From positions 1-26,874 of the forward strand of contig JBEBXQ010000064.1 of assembly GCA_040391535.1 (NCBI GenBank): DNA of 26,874 nucleotides. Reading direction: 5' to 3'. Shown here piece after piece: positions 7,827-15,221 of this stretch. Below the pieces are notes generated by a model. It saw only the letters and a list, made by a program, of their open reading frames with translations. It searched no databases and was not told where the DNA came from. Position 1 is the first letter of the stretch, and every line of letters begins with the position of its first letter. The translations under genes were made by a program, and so were the position numbers. The DNA comes from JBEBXQ01 sp040391535 (lineage in GTDB: Bacteria > Bacteroidota > Bacteroidia > Cytophagales > Spirosomataceae).

Positions 7827-8423
7827 ATGAATCAGCTGTTTCCTGTTTTCCTGAAACTGAACAATACGAACCTGCATACGCTGGTAGTAGGTGGCGGAAA
7901 TGTGGGACTGGAGAAGCTGACCGCATTACTTAATAATTCACCCGGAGCTACCATTACCCTGGTAGCTCCTGATATATTAGAAGAAATAGAGGAAATTTCC
8001 CTGGTAAAACCTAATCTGAAGCTGATCTTCCGCCCCTTTTCTGAAAACGATCTGGAAGGCAAAGATATCGTTATAGTAGCGACAGACGATAAAGCTGAAA
8101 ACGAACGGATTTATCACCTCGCGCGGGAAAGACATCTGCTGGTCAACGTAGCCGACACTCCGGACCTTTGCGATTTTTACCTTTCTTCCATTGTTCAGAA
8201 AGGCAATCTGAAACTGGCTATCTCTACCAACGGCCTTTCCCCGACCATGGCCAAACGGCTGAAAGAAGTGCTGAACGAAGCCATTCCTGATGATCTGGAA
8301 ACGGCATTGCACCAGCTGAATCAGGTACGGGAAACGTTGAAAGGGGATTTTGCATTCAAAGTGAAAGAGCTTAACCGGCTTACCAAAAGCCTGATTCCCG
8401 ATAAACCGGAAAATCAGCCGTAA
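7827..8423 (+). CDS. Precorrin-2 dehydrogenase / sirohydrochlorin ferrochelatase-like protein
   Basis: Equivalent of the N-terminal half of CysG or yeast Met8p. It is predicted to oxidise precorrin-2 with NAD+ to sirohydrochlorin and possibly insert iron to give siroheme, needed by sulfite and nitrite reductases. Evidence is the Rossmann motif VGGGNVGLEK (21-30), IVIVATDD, and VNVADTPDLCDFYL, in which Asp110 aligns with the essential Asp of CysG. Then come LKLAISTNGLSPTMAKRLKE and a helical C-terminal dimerisation region. At 198 residues it lacks the methyltransferase half, so a separate uroporphyrinogen methyltransferase must exist elsewhere. It follows gmd by 12 bp. Its stop is one base from the stop of the convergent gene at 8425. 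Confidence 0.9.
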   Translation: MNQLFPVFLKLNNTNLHTLVVGGGNVGLEKLTALLNNSPGATITLVAPDILEEIEEISLVKPNLKLIFRPFSENDLEGKDIVIVATDDKAENERIYHLARERHLLVNVADTPDLCDFYLSSIVQKGNLKLAISTNGLSPTMAKRLKEVLNEAIPDDLETALHQLNQVRETLKGDFAFKVKELNRLTKSLIPDKPENQP

Positions 8424-8424
8424 G

Positions 8425-9924
8425 TTAGGGCAACAGGTTGTTTACCGTATAACAAATCAGATTATTAGCCAGTGGTGTACCATCTGCACTGATGACATCA
8501 TTCAGTTTTAATTCATACACATAACCGGCCTTCAGCTCTGAAAGCTGCAGGGTTACCCTTTTCCGGTCTCCTGAAATCTTAATATTCCTGATTTTCACCT
8601 CCTGAATATCGCTCTGGTTGGATTTATCAATATGCTCCGTAGCAGGTTTTTTCTGGTATTTATAAAAATAATGCCGCAGGGCATACGCCGATTTTTCTCT
8701 TATACTTCTGACATCAACCGGCTTGGTAAAAACAAGTTCAAAACCATCTTTTTTAAGTTTCATCTGCTCTATATCCATCGGAACCGTCCCTGTATATACA
8801 ATGCGCTGCAAACCTTTGGATCCCAGCCATCCGTGTGTAATCTGCCCAATGTATAAACTACCATCAGGAGCAAAAGCCAGGCGGTTATTCCCGAAATGAA
8901 TACCTTTTTTGTCATAAAACGGGACACAGGCTCCCTGAAACTCTCCTTTCACTTTTTCAAGCATTACCCTTACAATCCGCTCATGGTTCATCTCTCCCAC
9001 CAGAAACTGGCCGGTAAAAGGGCCAAAATTGTTTTTTGTGAGATACAACGGCTGTGCCGGGGAGTTGGCCATAATTCCATGCGGGAAATACACGGCAGGC
9101 TTGGTTCTCATGCTGTCCAGCTTTTCTACCGGTATCTGAAACGGGTTCACTCCCTTCAGGTTTTCATCCCAGACCAGACTTGCCGGATGCCCGTAGAACT
9201 GCCCTTGCCTCACATGAGAAAAAGTACTGGTTTCAACCCAGTCACTTTGATTATCGGTCACAAACAGGTTTTCCTGATCGTCGAAGCCAATACCATTGGG
9301 CGATCTGAAACCTGAAGCAAACGGAATCGTTTTTCCTTCCGGTGTGATTTTCAGTACCCATCCTCTGTAAGGAACCACGGCATACATTTGTTTTTTCCCG
9401 GTCGTACTGTCACGCCCCATCAGATTCAGTTCCCCTCTTGGATTAGGCCGGAAACCACCACCGGATGAGGCGGTATTCAGGGCAATGTAATAATTCCCGT
9501 TTCTGTCTTTAACAGGCCCGTAATTAAATTCATGGTAATTCCCGGAGATCCCGAATGCGTCCGAAATTTTATCATAGGTATCGGCTACGCCGTCATGATC
9601 AGTGTCACGGATGCGGGTCAGTTCGGGCCGCTGAATAACGATAATTTCCGAATTGTTTTCCACCAGCAGCCCCAAGGGCTCATGTAATCCTTCAGCAAAC
9701 AATTTCCATTCTTTTGTTTCGGGAGAATACGTCATTACTTCGCCTCTGGTGAAGCAGGCCACCAGCCTGCCATCCGGAAAAAACGCTATACCTCCCGTCT
9801 CCGCATCAAGGCCTTCAGGCATCTGTATATCCTCAATCAGATATGATTCCGGAGTTTTTTGCTGAGCTGTTCCGGTAAATTGTACCAGAAAGCAACCCAA
9901 GAGAAAGAAAACAATATGTTTCAT
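8425..9924 (-). CDS. Secreted beta-propeller, sorbosone/PQQ-dehydrogenase-like
   Basis: Periplasmic or surface protein of 499 residues. The signal peptide is followed by GTAQQK, with cleavage near residue 20. Residues about 30-375 form an NHL/L-sorbosone-dehydrogenase-like beta-propeller (GGIAFFPDGRLVACFTRG, HEPLGLLVENN, RIRDTDHDGVADTYDKISD with an acidic Ca-type loop, FASGFRSPNGIGFDDQENLFV, APDGSLYIGQ). The last 120 residues look like an Ig-type domain (ISGDRKRVTLQLSELKAGYVYELKL). There is no CxxCH haem motif. Similar propellers are annotated as PQQ-dependent sugar dehydrogenases, but PQQ binding is not proven by what I can see. It is the last gene of the nine-gene operon, 4 bp after the cupredoxin gene, which suggests a redox pair. 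It could instead be a non-enzymatic binding propeller. Confidence 0.75.
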   Translation of the reverse strand: MKHIVFFLLGCFLVQFTGTAQQKTPESYLIEDIQMPEGLDAETGGIAFFPDGRLVACFTRGEVMTYSPETKEWKLFAEGLHEPLGLLVENNSEIIVIQRPELTRIRDTDHDGVADTYDKISDAFGISGNYHEFNYGPVKDRNGNYYIALNTASSGGGFRPNPRGELNLMGRDSTTGKKQMYAVVPYRGWVLKITPEGKTIPFASGFRSPNGIGFDDQENLFVTDNQSDWVETSTFSHVRQGQFYGHPASLVWDENLKGVNPFQIPVEKLDSMRTKPAVYFPHGIMANSPAQPLYLTKNNFGPFTGQFLVGEMNHERIVRVMLEKVKGEFQGACVPFYDKKGIHFGNNRLAFAPDGSLYIGQITHGWLGSKGLQRIVYTGTVPMDIEQMKLKKDGFELVFTKPVDVRSIREKSAYALRHYFYKYQKKPATEHIDKSNQSDIQEVKIRNIKISGDRKRVTLQLSELKAGYVYELKLNDVISADGTPLANNLICYTVNNLLP

Positions 9925-9928
9925 ATAA

Positions 9929-11071
9929 TCAATAGGTCATAATGATGGTAAAGAAACGGGCTTCTCCGGGCGTATAGACGATCTGATTATTCCCCTGGAT
10001 TTTGCCGGTTCCTGTCTCATAACGAATCCCGTCGCTTCCTGAAAAGACAAACCATACCGGTTCAATGGCTGCCGGAATACGAAATTCACGGATTAATCCC
10101 GATCCATCGGTTTTTTCTCTGATCAGCTCTGTTACTTCATAGCCATTCACCACATAGCGAAACTCAGGATAGCGGTTCACGATTCTGTAACCTTTGTATT
10201 CCACTGAGGGAATGGCATCCTTGTTTCCGATACGAAGCGGGTAAAGGGTCTGATCACGGTAGAAAATATCTCCCAGCACCTTTGCATAAGCATTTTTATG
10301 ACCATGCCAGAAATCAGTATTATCCAGGAATTCACCTGACCAGGCAAACTGCAGCTTGCAGGCCGTAGCATCCCAGCAAAAAGCCAGCTTTTCAGGTAAA
10401 CGTACAGCAATACCCGCCAATCCGGAACCTTCCAGAAATGCCCTGTACAGATAAGGAGGCTGTAGTTCATAAGGATGTAACCGGAGCTCTTCTGAATGCT
10501 GATGATTTGCTGTCGCAGGCTTTTCTGCGTTTTTATCCGGCAATCTTCTGCTTTCCGGAATATTAAGGTCATTTTCCGGCGCAGGCATTTTCACATCATT
10601 CCCTACATACAAAACTCCGTACATAAAAAAACCATGACCGGGATAGGTACAGACAAACGGATAGGCTCCGGGTGTTTCGGGTGTGGTAAAATCAAACGAT
10701 GCCGAGTCGCCCGGATAAACCACCGGTAAACTTCCCAGTACATCCTTCGAAGGGGGAATAAAATTAAGTTCGGGTCCTTTTTCTTCCAATGCCAATGCCG
10801 CATCTACTACTTCCTGTCTTTTTCCGGGCGTTGTAATGAGCAGGTTATGTCCCATTTCATCCTGATTAAGCAGAATAACCCGGAGGTTTTCTCCCGGCAA
10901 AGCAGTCAGCTGAACCTTATCAAACTGCATACCCGTAACGGCATTAAGGCGCACCACCCTCTGCGGCGCCCCGGAGACCCCCTGAGCCTGTACAGTTGTT
11001 CTGCTATTCAACAGTAACACTATACAGCAGATCAGGAGACGATAATACCTGTACGAACCGGTCCGTTTCAT
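9929..11071 (-). CDS. Azurin-like cupredoxin with extra C-terminal domain
   Basis: An exported 380-residue protein with a signal peptide cleaved near VQA-QG (about residue 29). The N-terminal domain is a type 1 copper protein. It has MGHNLLIT with His75 and CTYPGHGFFM with Cys141, His146 and Met150, the C-x4-H-x3-M spacing of azurin, so the copper site looks intact. Residues about 190-380 (LHPYELQPPYLYRAFLEGSG, FCWDATACKLQFAWSGEFLD) form a second domain that I have seen beside redox modules but cannot name. Azurins carry electrons between periplasmic dehydrogenases and oxidases. Here the partner would be the beta-propeller encoded 4 bp downstream. The electron acceptor is not in the window. 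Confidence 0.85.
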   Translation of the reverse strand: MKRTGSYRYYRLLICCIVLLLNSRTTVQAQGVSGAPQRVVRLNAVTGMQFDKVQLTALPGENLRVILLNQDEMGHNLLITTPGKRQEVVDAALALEEKGPELNFIPPSKDVLGSLPVVYPGDSASFDFTTPETPGAYPFVCTYPGHGFFMYGVLYVGNDVKMPAPENDLNIPESRRLPDKNAEKPATANHQHSEELRLHPYELQPPYLYRAFLEGSGLAGIAVRLPEKLAFCWDATACKLQFAWSGEFLDNTDFWHGHKNAYAKVLGDIFYRDQTLYPLRIGNKDAIPSVEYKGYRIVNRYPEFRYVVNGYEVTELIREKTDGSGLIREFRIPAAIEPVWFVFSGSDGIRYETGTGKIQGNNQIVYTPGEARFFTIIMTY

Positions 11072-11098
11072 TTTTGTTTATCCTTCATGACTGACTAC

Positions 11099-12025
11099 TC
11101 ACACTTTCAATGTCAATCCTTTCTTTCCGAAAATACCCTTACATAACTTTCTGTAATTCTCACCGAATATTTTCATCCGGTCTTTTTCCGAAATATCAGC
11201 ATCCAGAACTTTGGACAATTCCGTTGAATAGGAACGGGAAGGGCCATGCCCGCCCCATACAATACGGTCGGCCCCCAGCTCTTTTACAGCCAGGTCAACA
11301 GATCCGGAATGCGGGTCGGCACCGCTGAATTCAAACATAATATTTTCATGAGGCCTGATGACCCGCGCTGCCAGCTCCCAGTCACCACCTGCATGTCCGC
11401 ATATCATTTTGACATCCGGAAAACGCTTTGCCAGGGTAACGACATCCATAGGTGTCGATTCTCCTTTCAGGTTGGCGCCGAAAGGGACGGCCGGCATCCC
11501 CCCAACCTTCATCCAGGTATGAATATAGATGACCGCTTTCAGGTCAACCGCATATTGAATAATTTCATCATTCTCAGGCGCATCACACGTTATTCCCCGT
11601 TTATTCCCTCCCACATACTTAATACCGATACAAGGGCCTTCAGCAATCCATTTTTTCATTTTTTCACGACTCTCTGCCGGGAATCCGGGATCAATCGGCA
11701 CTATGCCCGAAATAAACCGCTGGTCTTTTTTAAGGATTTCCCATTGTTCCTTATCGTGCGGTTTCGGATCCAGAGGGTCCGCCAGCGTACCCCCTATATC
11801 TACAGAAATAACCCGCTCGATTCCCATACGTTCGATGTAGGGAATCATATCAAGATGTTGCTGAATATCCTTTCCCGAAGTCATAAAGCCGTGATAATGG
11901 CTATCCCAGATCCGATAGTCCACCAGCCGGGCCCGATCGGGCAGTCCGTAATACGCAGGATCCAATGCAAAGGAGTGATTACTCATTGTTTTTTGCTTTT
12001 CTGTTTTCAGACCAATTTCCATCAT
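11099..12025 (-). CDS. Amidohydrolase_2 family protein (HxH retained, beta-8 Asp replaced by His)
   Basis: A TIM-barrel protein of the COG2159/amidohydrolase_2 group, which includes sugar-lactone hydrolases and aromatic-acid decarboxylases. Length is 308 residues with no clear signal peptide, so probably cytoplasmic. It retains the beta-1 metal pair DSHYHGF (His43, His45), IYIHTW (His169) and CGHAGGDWE (His211). The expected catalytic Asp at the end of strand 8 is His260 instead (IVWGGHGPSRSY). Starts at residue 14 (11986) or residue 2 are possible, and family homology appears to begin well after either. It is 6 bp after the preceding gene and 27 bp before the cupredoxin gene. Substrate unknown; lactone hydrolysis or decarboxylation are the family precedents. 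Confidence 0.85.
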   Translation of the reverse strand: MMEIGLKTEKQKTMSNHSFALDPAYYGLPDRARLVDYRIWDSHYHGFMTSGKDIQQHLDMIPYIERMGIERVISVDIGGTLADPLDPKPHDKEQWEILKKDQRFISGIVPIDPGFPAESREKMKKWIAEGPCIGIKYVGGNKRGITCDAPENDEIIQYAVDLKAVIYIHTWMKVGGMPAVPFGANLKGESTPMDVVTLAKRFPDVKMICGHAGGDWELAARVIRPHENIMFEFSGADPHSGSVDLAVKELGADRIVWGGHGPSRSYSTELSKVLDADISEKDRMKIFGENYRKLCKGIFGKKGLTLKV

Positions 12026-12031
12026 ATTTTC

Positions 12032-12952
12032 TCAGCCAACCAGCCATTTTCCGGCATTCCCTTCCATAATCAGTTTCATCTGTTCAAGTGTCAGCGTCGA
12101 TTCAAATAGCTTCAGCAAGCTGGATTCAACCGGAAAGTAAGGCGCGTGCGATCCGAATACAATCCGCTCCGCAGGGACGGGGAAGGCTTTGTTCCCTAAT
12201 GGATTACCGTTGATCATCCTTTCCACACCACCGTTGGTTTCAATCCGGGCCGTATCAAAAAGCACATTCGTTTCTTTCACGAGGCTTTCCTGCAGCTTAG
12301 CACTCACTTTGTGATTCCAGTAGAGTAACTGCACCTTAGCTGCCTTATCATTCTTCAGAAGATCCGCCAGCGGATTCATATTCACATTCCTCACATCAAT
12401 AATCGGATGGTGATTCCGTGCGTCGTCCATATCCCCTACGATCTGCAATATCATTCCGCGTTTTGCCGTTTCCGCCAATAATAACGGAAATGCTTCGTCT
12501 GTCAGGTCAAAGGTCTGATAGGCAGGATAAATCCGGACACCTTTCATCTTATATACTTCATGACAGCGCCGGAGGTCTTCCTGCCAGTCGGGCCAGGCCA
12601 GATTAACCGTTCCGAAAGGCAGAAAAAAACCATTCTTCTCCTTTTTACAATCCTCTGTCAACCGTGCATTTACTGAATCAATATTCTTATGAAACAGGGC
12701 ATCAAAACTCCCCGCCCAGGCCTGTTTTATCCGGTGTTTCTTCAATTTTGCAGCCAGTGATTCCGGTTCCGCATATTTCAGGTGACGGAACGGCCACGTT
12801 CCCAGATTGACGTTCGTATCAATAATCTGCGGATTCGCCGCCTGCTGATCCACAGAAGTGGCCCCGAGTGAAACTCCCGGTAATGCAGCTACCGCAGCAG
12901 CTGATAAGAAGGTGGTGCCGCAGAATTGCCGGCGGTTTATTTTCTTTAACAT
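12032..12952 (-). CDS. Tat-exported amidohydrolase_2-like protein lacking metal ligands
   Basis: A 306-residue TIM-barrel protein with a twin-arginine signal (INRRQFCGTTFLSAAAVAA, Arg7-Arg8, cleavage near residue 31), so it is predicted to be folded before export to the periplasm. The beta-1 strand reads IIDTNVNLGTWPFRHL with no HxH. The strand-5 histidine is not evident (QLLYWNHKVS), and the strand-8 Asp is His269 (FGSHAPYF). It is a paralogue of the protein encoded at 14418-15221, sharing the NxxxGxWPF and FG(S/T)H motifs and GVRIYP/GIRIYP. Either it uses different catalytic residues or it acts as a binding or partner subunit. It sits between the DegT gene (24 bp upstream) and the next amidohydrolase gene (6 bp downstream). 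Confidence 0.8.
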   Translation of the reverse strand: MLKKINRRQFCGTTFLSAAAVAALPGVSLGATSVDQQAANPQIIDTNVNLGTWPFRHLKYAEPESLAAKLKKHRIKQAWAGSFDALFHKNIDSVNARLTEDCKKEKNGFFLPFGTVNLAWPDWQEDLRRCHEVYKMKGVRIYPAYQTFDLTDEAFPLLLAETAKRGMILQIVGDMDDARNHHPIIDVRNVNMNPLADLLKNDKAAKVQLLYWNHKVSAKLQESLVKETNVLFDTARIETNGGVERMINGNPLGNKAFPVPAERIVFGSHAPYFPVESSLLKLFESTLTLEQMKLIMEGNAGKWLVG

Positions 12953-12976
12953 CTTTCTATCTGCAATTGCAGGGTT

Positions 12977-14347
12977 TTATTTTAGTGACAGGAGCTTATC
13001 CCTGTTTTCATAAACTTTCACAAAAGCATTGACAATCTGATCCATTTCCTCTCTGGTACCCAGTAAAGTACCGCTACCCCAGAAAGAAACCAGCGTTTCG
13101 TTGCATATTTTATCACAATTCGGCAGATGCATTGACGCTTTATATTCCTTCAGTCTTGCCGCAGAATACATGGTTTTATATTCGCGCAGCCCAAGAATAT
13201 GATCAACCCAGGGTTCACTGTGAAGACCGTTTTTAATGTATGATCCTACAGGAATGCCTTCTGCTGCCATTGCTTTGAGGAACAGGGCCCTGTCTGCATT
13301 ATTAAATTGCGTTTTGTCATAAGAAACCGCATAATGATAATACGATCCGCTTTCTGTCCCTTCATAGTGTTTCTGCGGCTTAATCCCCGGGATTTCCTTT
13401 AGCCGGGACGTCAGGTAAACGGCATTCTTATTCCTTATTTCAAAACGTTCCTTTGCCCCGGGCAGCTGTCCGATCAGTACCGCTCCTTCAAATTCATTCA
13501 TCCGGTACTTGGGGCCGATCGTCTCATTTTTTCCGGAACGGGATGCTCCCCGGTTTTGTACTGTAAAGCATTGCTCCATCAATGCCTGGTCATTACCAAC
13601 TACTGCGCCGCCTTCACCACAGGCAATGGCTTTACTCGCCTGAAAGCTGAAACAACCCAGATCACCGATCGTACCAATGGCTTTACCCTGATAACGGGAA
13701 AAAGGAGCCTGACAGGAGTCTTCAATTACTTTCAGATTATGTTTTCCGGCAATGGCCATGATTCGTTCCATATGTGCCGGAACACCCATAATATGGACAG
13801 GCATAATGGCTTTTGTATTTTTATTTACTGCCTTCTCTACCAGATCGGGATCCAGCTGATAGGAATCGGGATCCAGATCTACCAGTACGGGTAGAGCACG
13901 GCTGGTCAGGATAGCTGATATGGTACCCATATCGGTATATGGTGAGGTAATGACTTCATCACCGGGACCTATGCCCAGCGCTTCCACACAGGTACTGAGC
14001 GCCTGTGTTCCTGAACCGGTTCCGACGGCATAATTTGCTCCTATCTGACTGGCAAACTCTTTCTCAAAGGTTGAAACCGTCCCATTGGCCGATTGAATCC
14101 TGCTCCAGATGCCGCTTTTTGTGGTTTTCATAACCGATTCAATCACCTTGTCATCAATATAGGGCCACGACGGGCCGATACGGCCTGGCTTGAGAACGGG
14201 AGCTCCACCCAATGCGGCCAGTTGCCGGGTATTGTTATAAGAAATTCCGCCCGTTGCCGAAGTAACGGATATGGATGAGACAGCCACTGCCAGTGTACCG
14301 CCGGAAATATTTCTCAGAAATTCACGTCTGTTTTGTTCGTTTTTCAT
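12977..14347 (-). CDS. Tat-exported DegT/DnrJ/EryC1/StrS family PLP aminotransferase
   Basis: A 456-residue PLP fold-type I enzyme of the sugar-aminotransferase group. The N-terminus has a twin-arginine signal (NRREFLRNISGGTLAVAVSS, Arg7-Arg8, likely cleavage near residue 31), absent from the classic cytoplasmic members. The catalytic core is intact: the cofactor loop AVGTGSGTQAL, the PLP-ring Asp210 in VIEDSCQAPF, and Schiff-base Lys239 in CFSFQASKAIACGEGGAVV. Tat export would carry the folded, PLP-loaded enzyme to the periplasm. The family makes amino sugars and aminocyclitols, usually on nucleotide-linked keto sugars, and some members are dehydratases. A periplasmic location argues for a free keto-sugar or cyclitol substrate, or use of the fold in catabolism. 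It is embedded among amidohydrolase genes in the SusCD operon. Confidence 0.88.
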   Translation of the reverse strand: MKNEQNRREFLRNISGGTLAVAVSSISVTSATGGISYNNTRQLAALGGAPVLKPGRIGPSWPYIDDKVIESVMKTTKSGIWSRIQSANGTVSTFEKEFASQIGANYAVGTGSGTQALSTCVEALGIGPGDEVITSPYTDMGTISAILTSRALPVLVDLDPDSYQLDPDLVEKAVNKNTKAIMPVHIMGVPAHMERIMAIAGKHNLKVIEDSCQAPFSRYQGKAIGTIGDLGCFSFQASKAIACGEGGAVVGNDQALMEQCFTVQNRGASRSGKNETIGPKYRMNEFEGAVLIGQLPGAKERFEIRNKNAVYLTSRLKEIPGIKPQKHYEGTESGSYYHYAVSYDKTQFNNADRALFLKAMAAEGIPVGSYIKNGLHSEPWVDHILGLREYKTMYSAARLKEYKASMHLPNCDKICNETLVSFWGSGTLLGTREEMDQIVNAFVKVYENRDKLLSLK

Positions 14348-14386
14348 GAGTTATGAATCAGGTTTGGAATTCGGAATCTTTATTTT

Positions 14387-14409
14387 TCCGGGAGAGTATA
14401 TTTCCCGGA
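14387..14409 (-). other. Intercistronic hairpin inside the nine-gene operon
   Basis: Arms TCCGGGA (14387-14393) and TCCCGGA (14403-14409) form a 7-bp stem with a 9-nt loop in the 70-bp gap before the DegT gene, the widest gap in the operon. On the coding strand it is followed by A-rich sequence, not a U-run, so it is not a standard terminator. RNA processing or stability is possible. Confidence 0.4.
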
Positions 14410-14417
14410 TATGTCAT

Positions 14418-15221
14418 TTATAAGGATAAAAAGCGCTGTGCGTTCTGAAAACGCAGTTTATTTTTCACCTCTTCATCTGCTTCTTTTTCAGTAAGGGATT
14501 CAATCCTTAACATACCGGTCAGGTAATCCAGAACAGGTGAATGAGTACCAAAAGCAAATTTTTCAGGCCCGAACTGCTTCAGCAGCGCCGGCATATGGTG
14601 AATGGAGCGGCCTGAAGTATCAAAAAGCACATTTTCCTTTCCGAGTAACGGCAGGTCGGCTATATCTACACCAAACCCATTGGCTACATTTAAAATCAGG
14701 AAACGGGTCTTATCTACCGCTCTCAGTAAGGGCATAAAATGCTTCAGCGACCATTCCCCGGTAGCCGTTCCGGCCACATGGTCAATATCAAGCCACGACC
14801 GCTGACGGCTGTCAACCATTCTGACGGTTAACCCTACCGGCAACCCAGCCTCCCCTGCCATTTTTACCAGCTCAATACAAGGTTCGTCTCCGGGCATATA
14901 ATCATGGTATTGCGGGTAAATCCGGATGCCTTTTGCCCCCATGGCAATACATTTTTCAAGATCCCGCTTCCAGCCCGGATAAACAGGATTTATGACCGCG
15001 AAAGGAATCATCCGGTCTTTATATTTTCGGTGAGACTGCAGCTCTTCAAACAATTCTGCATTCCCTGATTGTGTGTTTTTATAAAACAGGCAGTTCAGGT
15101 TAGCCACTACAGCCTGCCGGACGTTAAACCTGTCCATTCTGTTCAGCAATCCTTCCGGAGTGCTGTCTTTTAATTTCTTAAAAGGCCAGTTTCCTGTATA
15201 GGCATTGATATCAATCCACAC
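14418..15221 (-). CDS. Cytoplasmic-looking amidohydrolase_2-like protein lacking metal ligands
   Basis: A 267-residue TIM-barrel protein with no signal peptide. It starts at GTG (15221), and the start overlaps the end of the upstream gene by 11 bp, implying translational coupling. A downstream start would remove strand 1, so GTG is preferred. Strand 1 is WIDINAYTGNWPFKKL, lacking HxH. Strand 5 (FLILNVANG) has no His, and the strand-8 Asp is His227 (FAFGTHSPVL). It is a paralogue of the Tat-exported protein at 12032-12952, sharing NxxxGxWPF, RIYP and the FG-T/S-H motif. The pair may have split a role between the two compartments, which is inference. Catalytic activity by the usual metal mechanism is doubtful. 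Confidence 0.8.
   Translation of the reverse strand: MWIDINAYTGNWPFKKLKDSTPEGLLNRMDRFNVRQAVVANLNCLFYKNTQSGNAELFEELQSHRKYKDRMIPFAVINPVYPGWKRDLEKCIAMGAKGIRIYPQYHDYMPGDEPCIELVKMAGEAGLPVGLTVRMVDSRQRSWLDIDHVAGTATGEWSLKHFMPLLRAVDKTRFLILNVANGFGVDIADLPLLGKENVLFDTSGRSIHHMPALLKQFGPEKFAFGTHSPVLDYLTGMLRIESLTEKEADEEVKNKLRFQNAQRFLSL

Noticed and set aside
6702..8423. gmd and the siroheme gene as part of a polysaccharide cluster
   Set aside because: No glycosyltransferase, flippase or GDP-sugar partner gene is adjacent; they look like housekeeping genes that share a transcript.
11246..12109. Long rightward open frame opposite the amidohydrolase genes
   Set aside because: Its translation shows no family features and it mirrors the conserved leftward coding frames.
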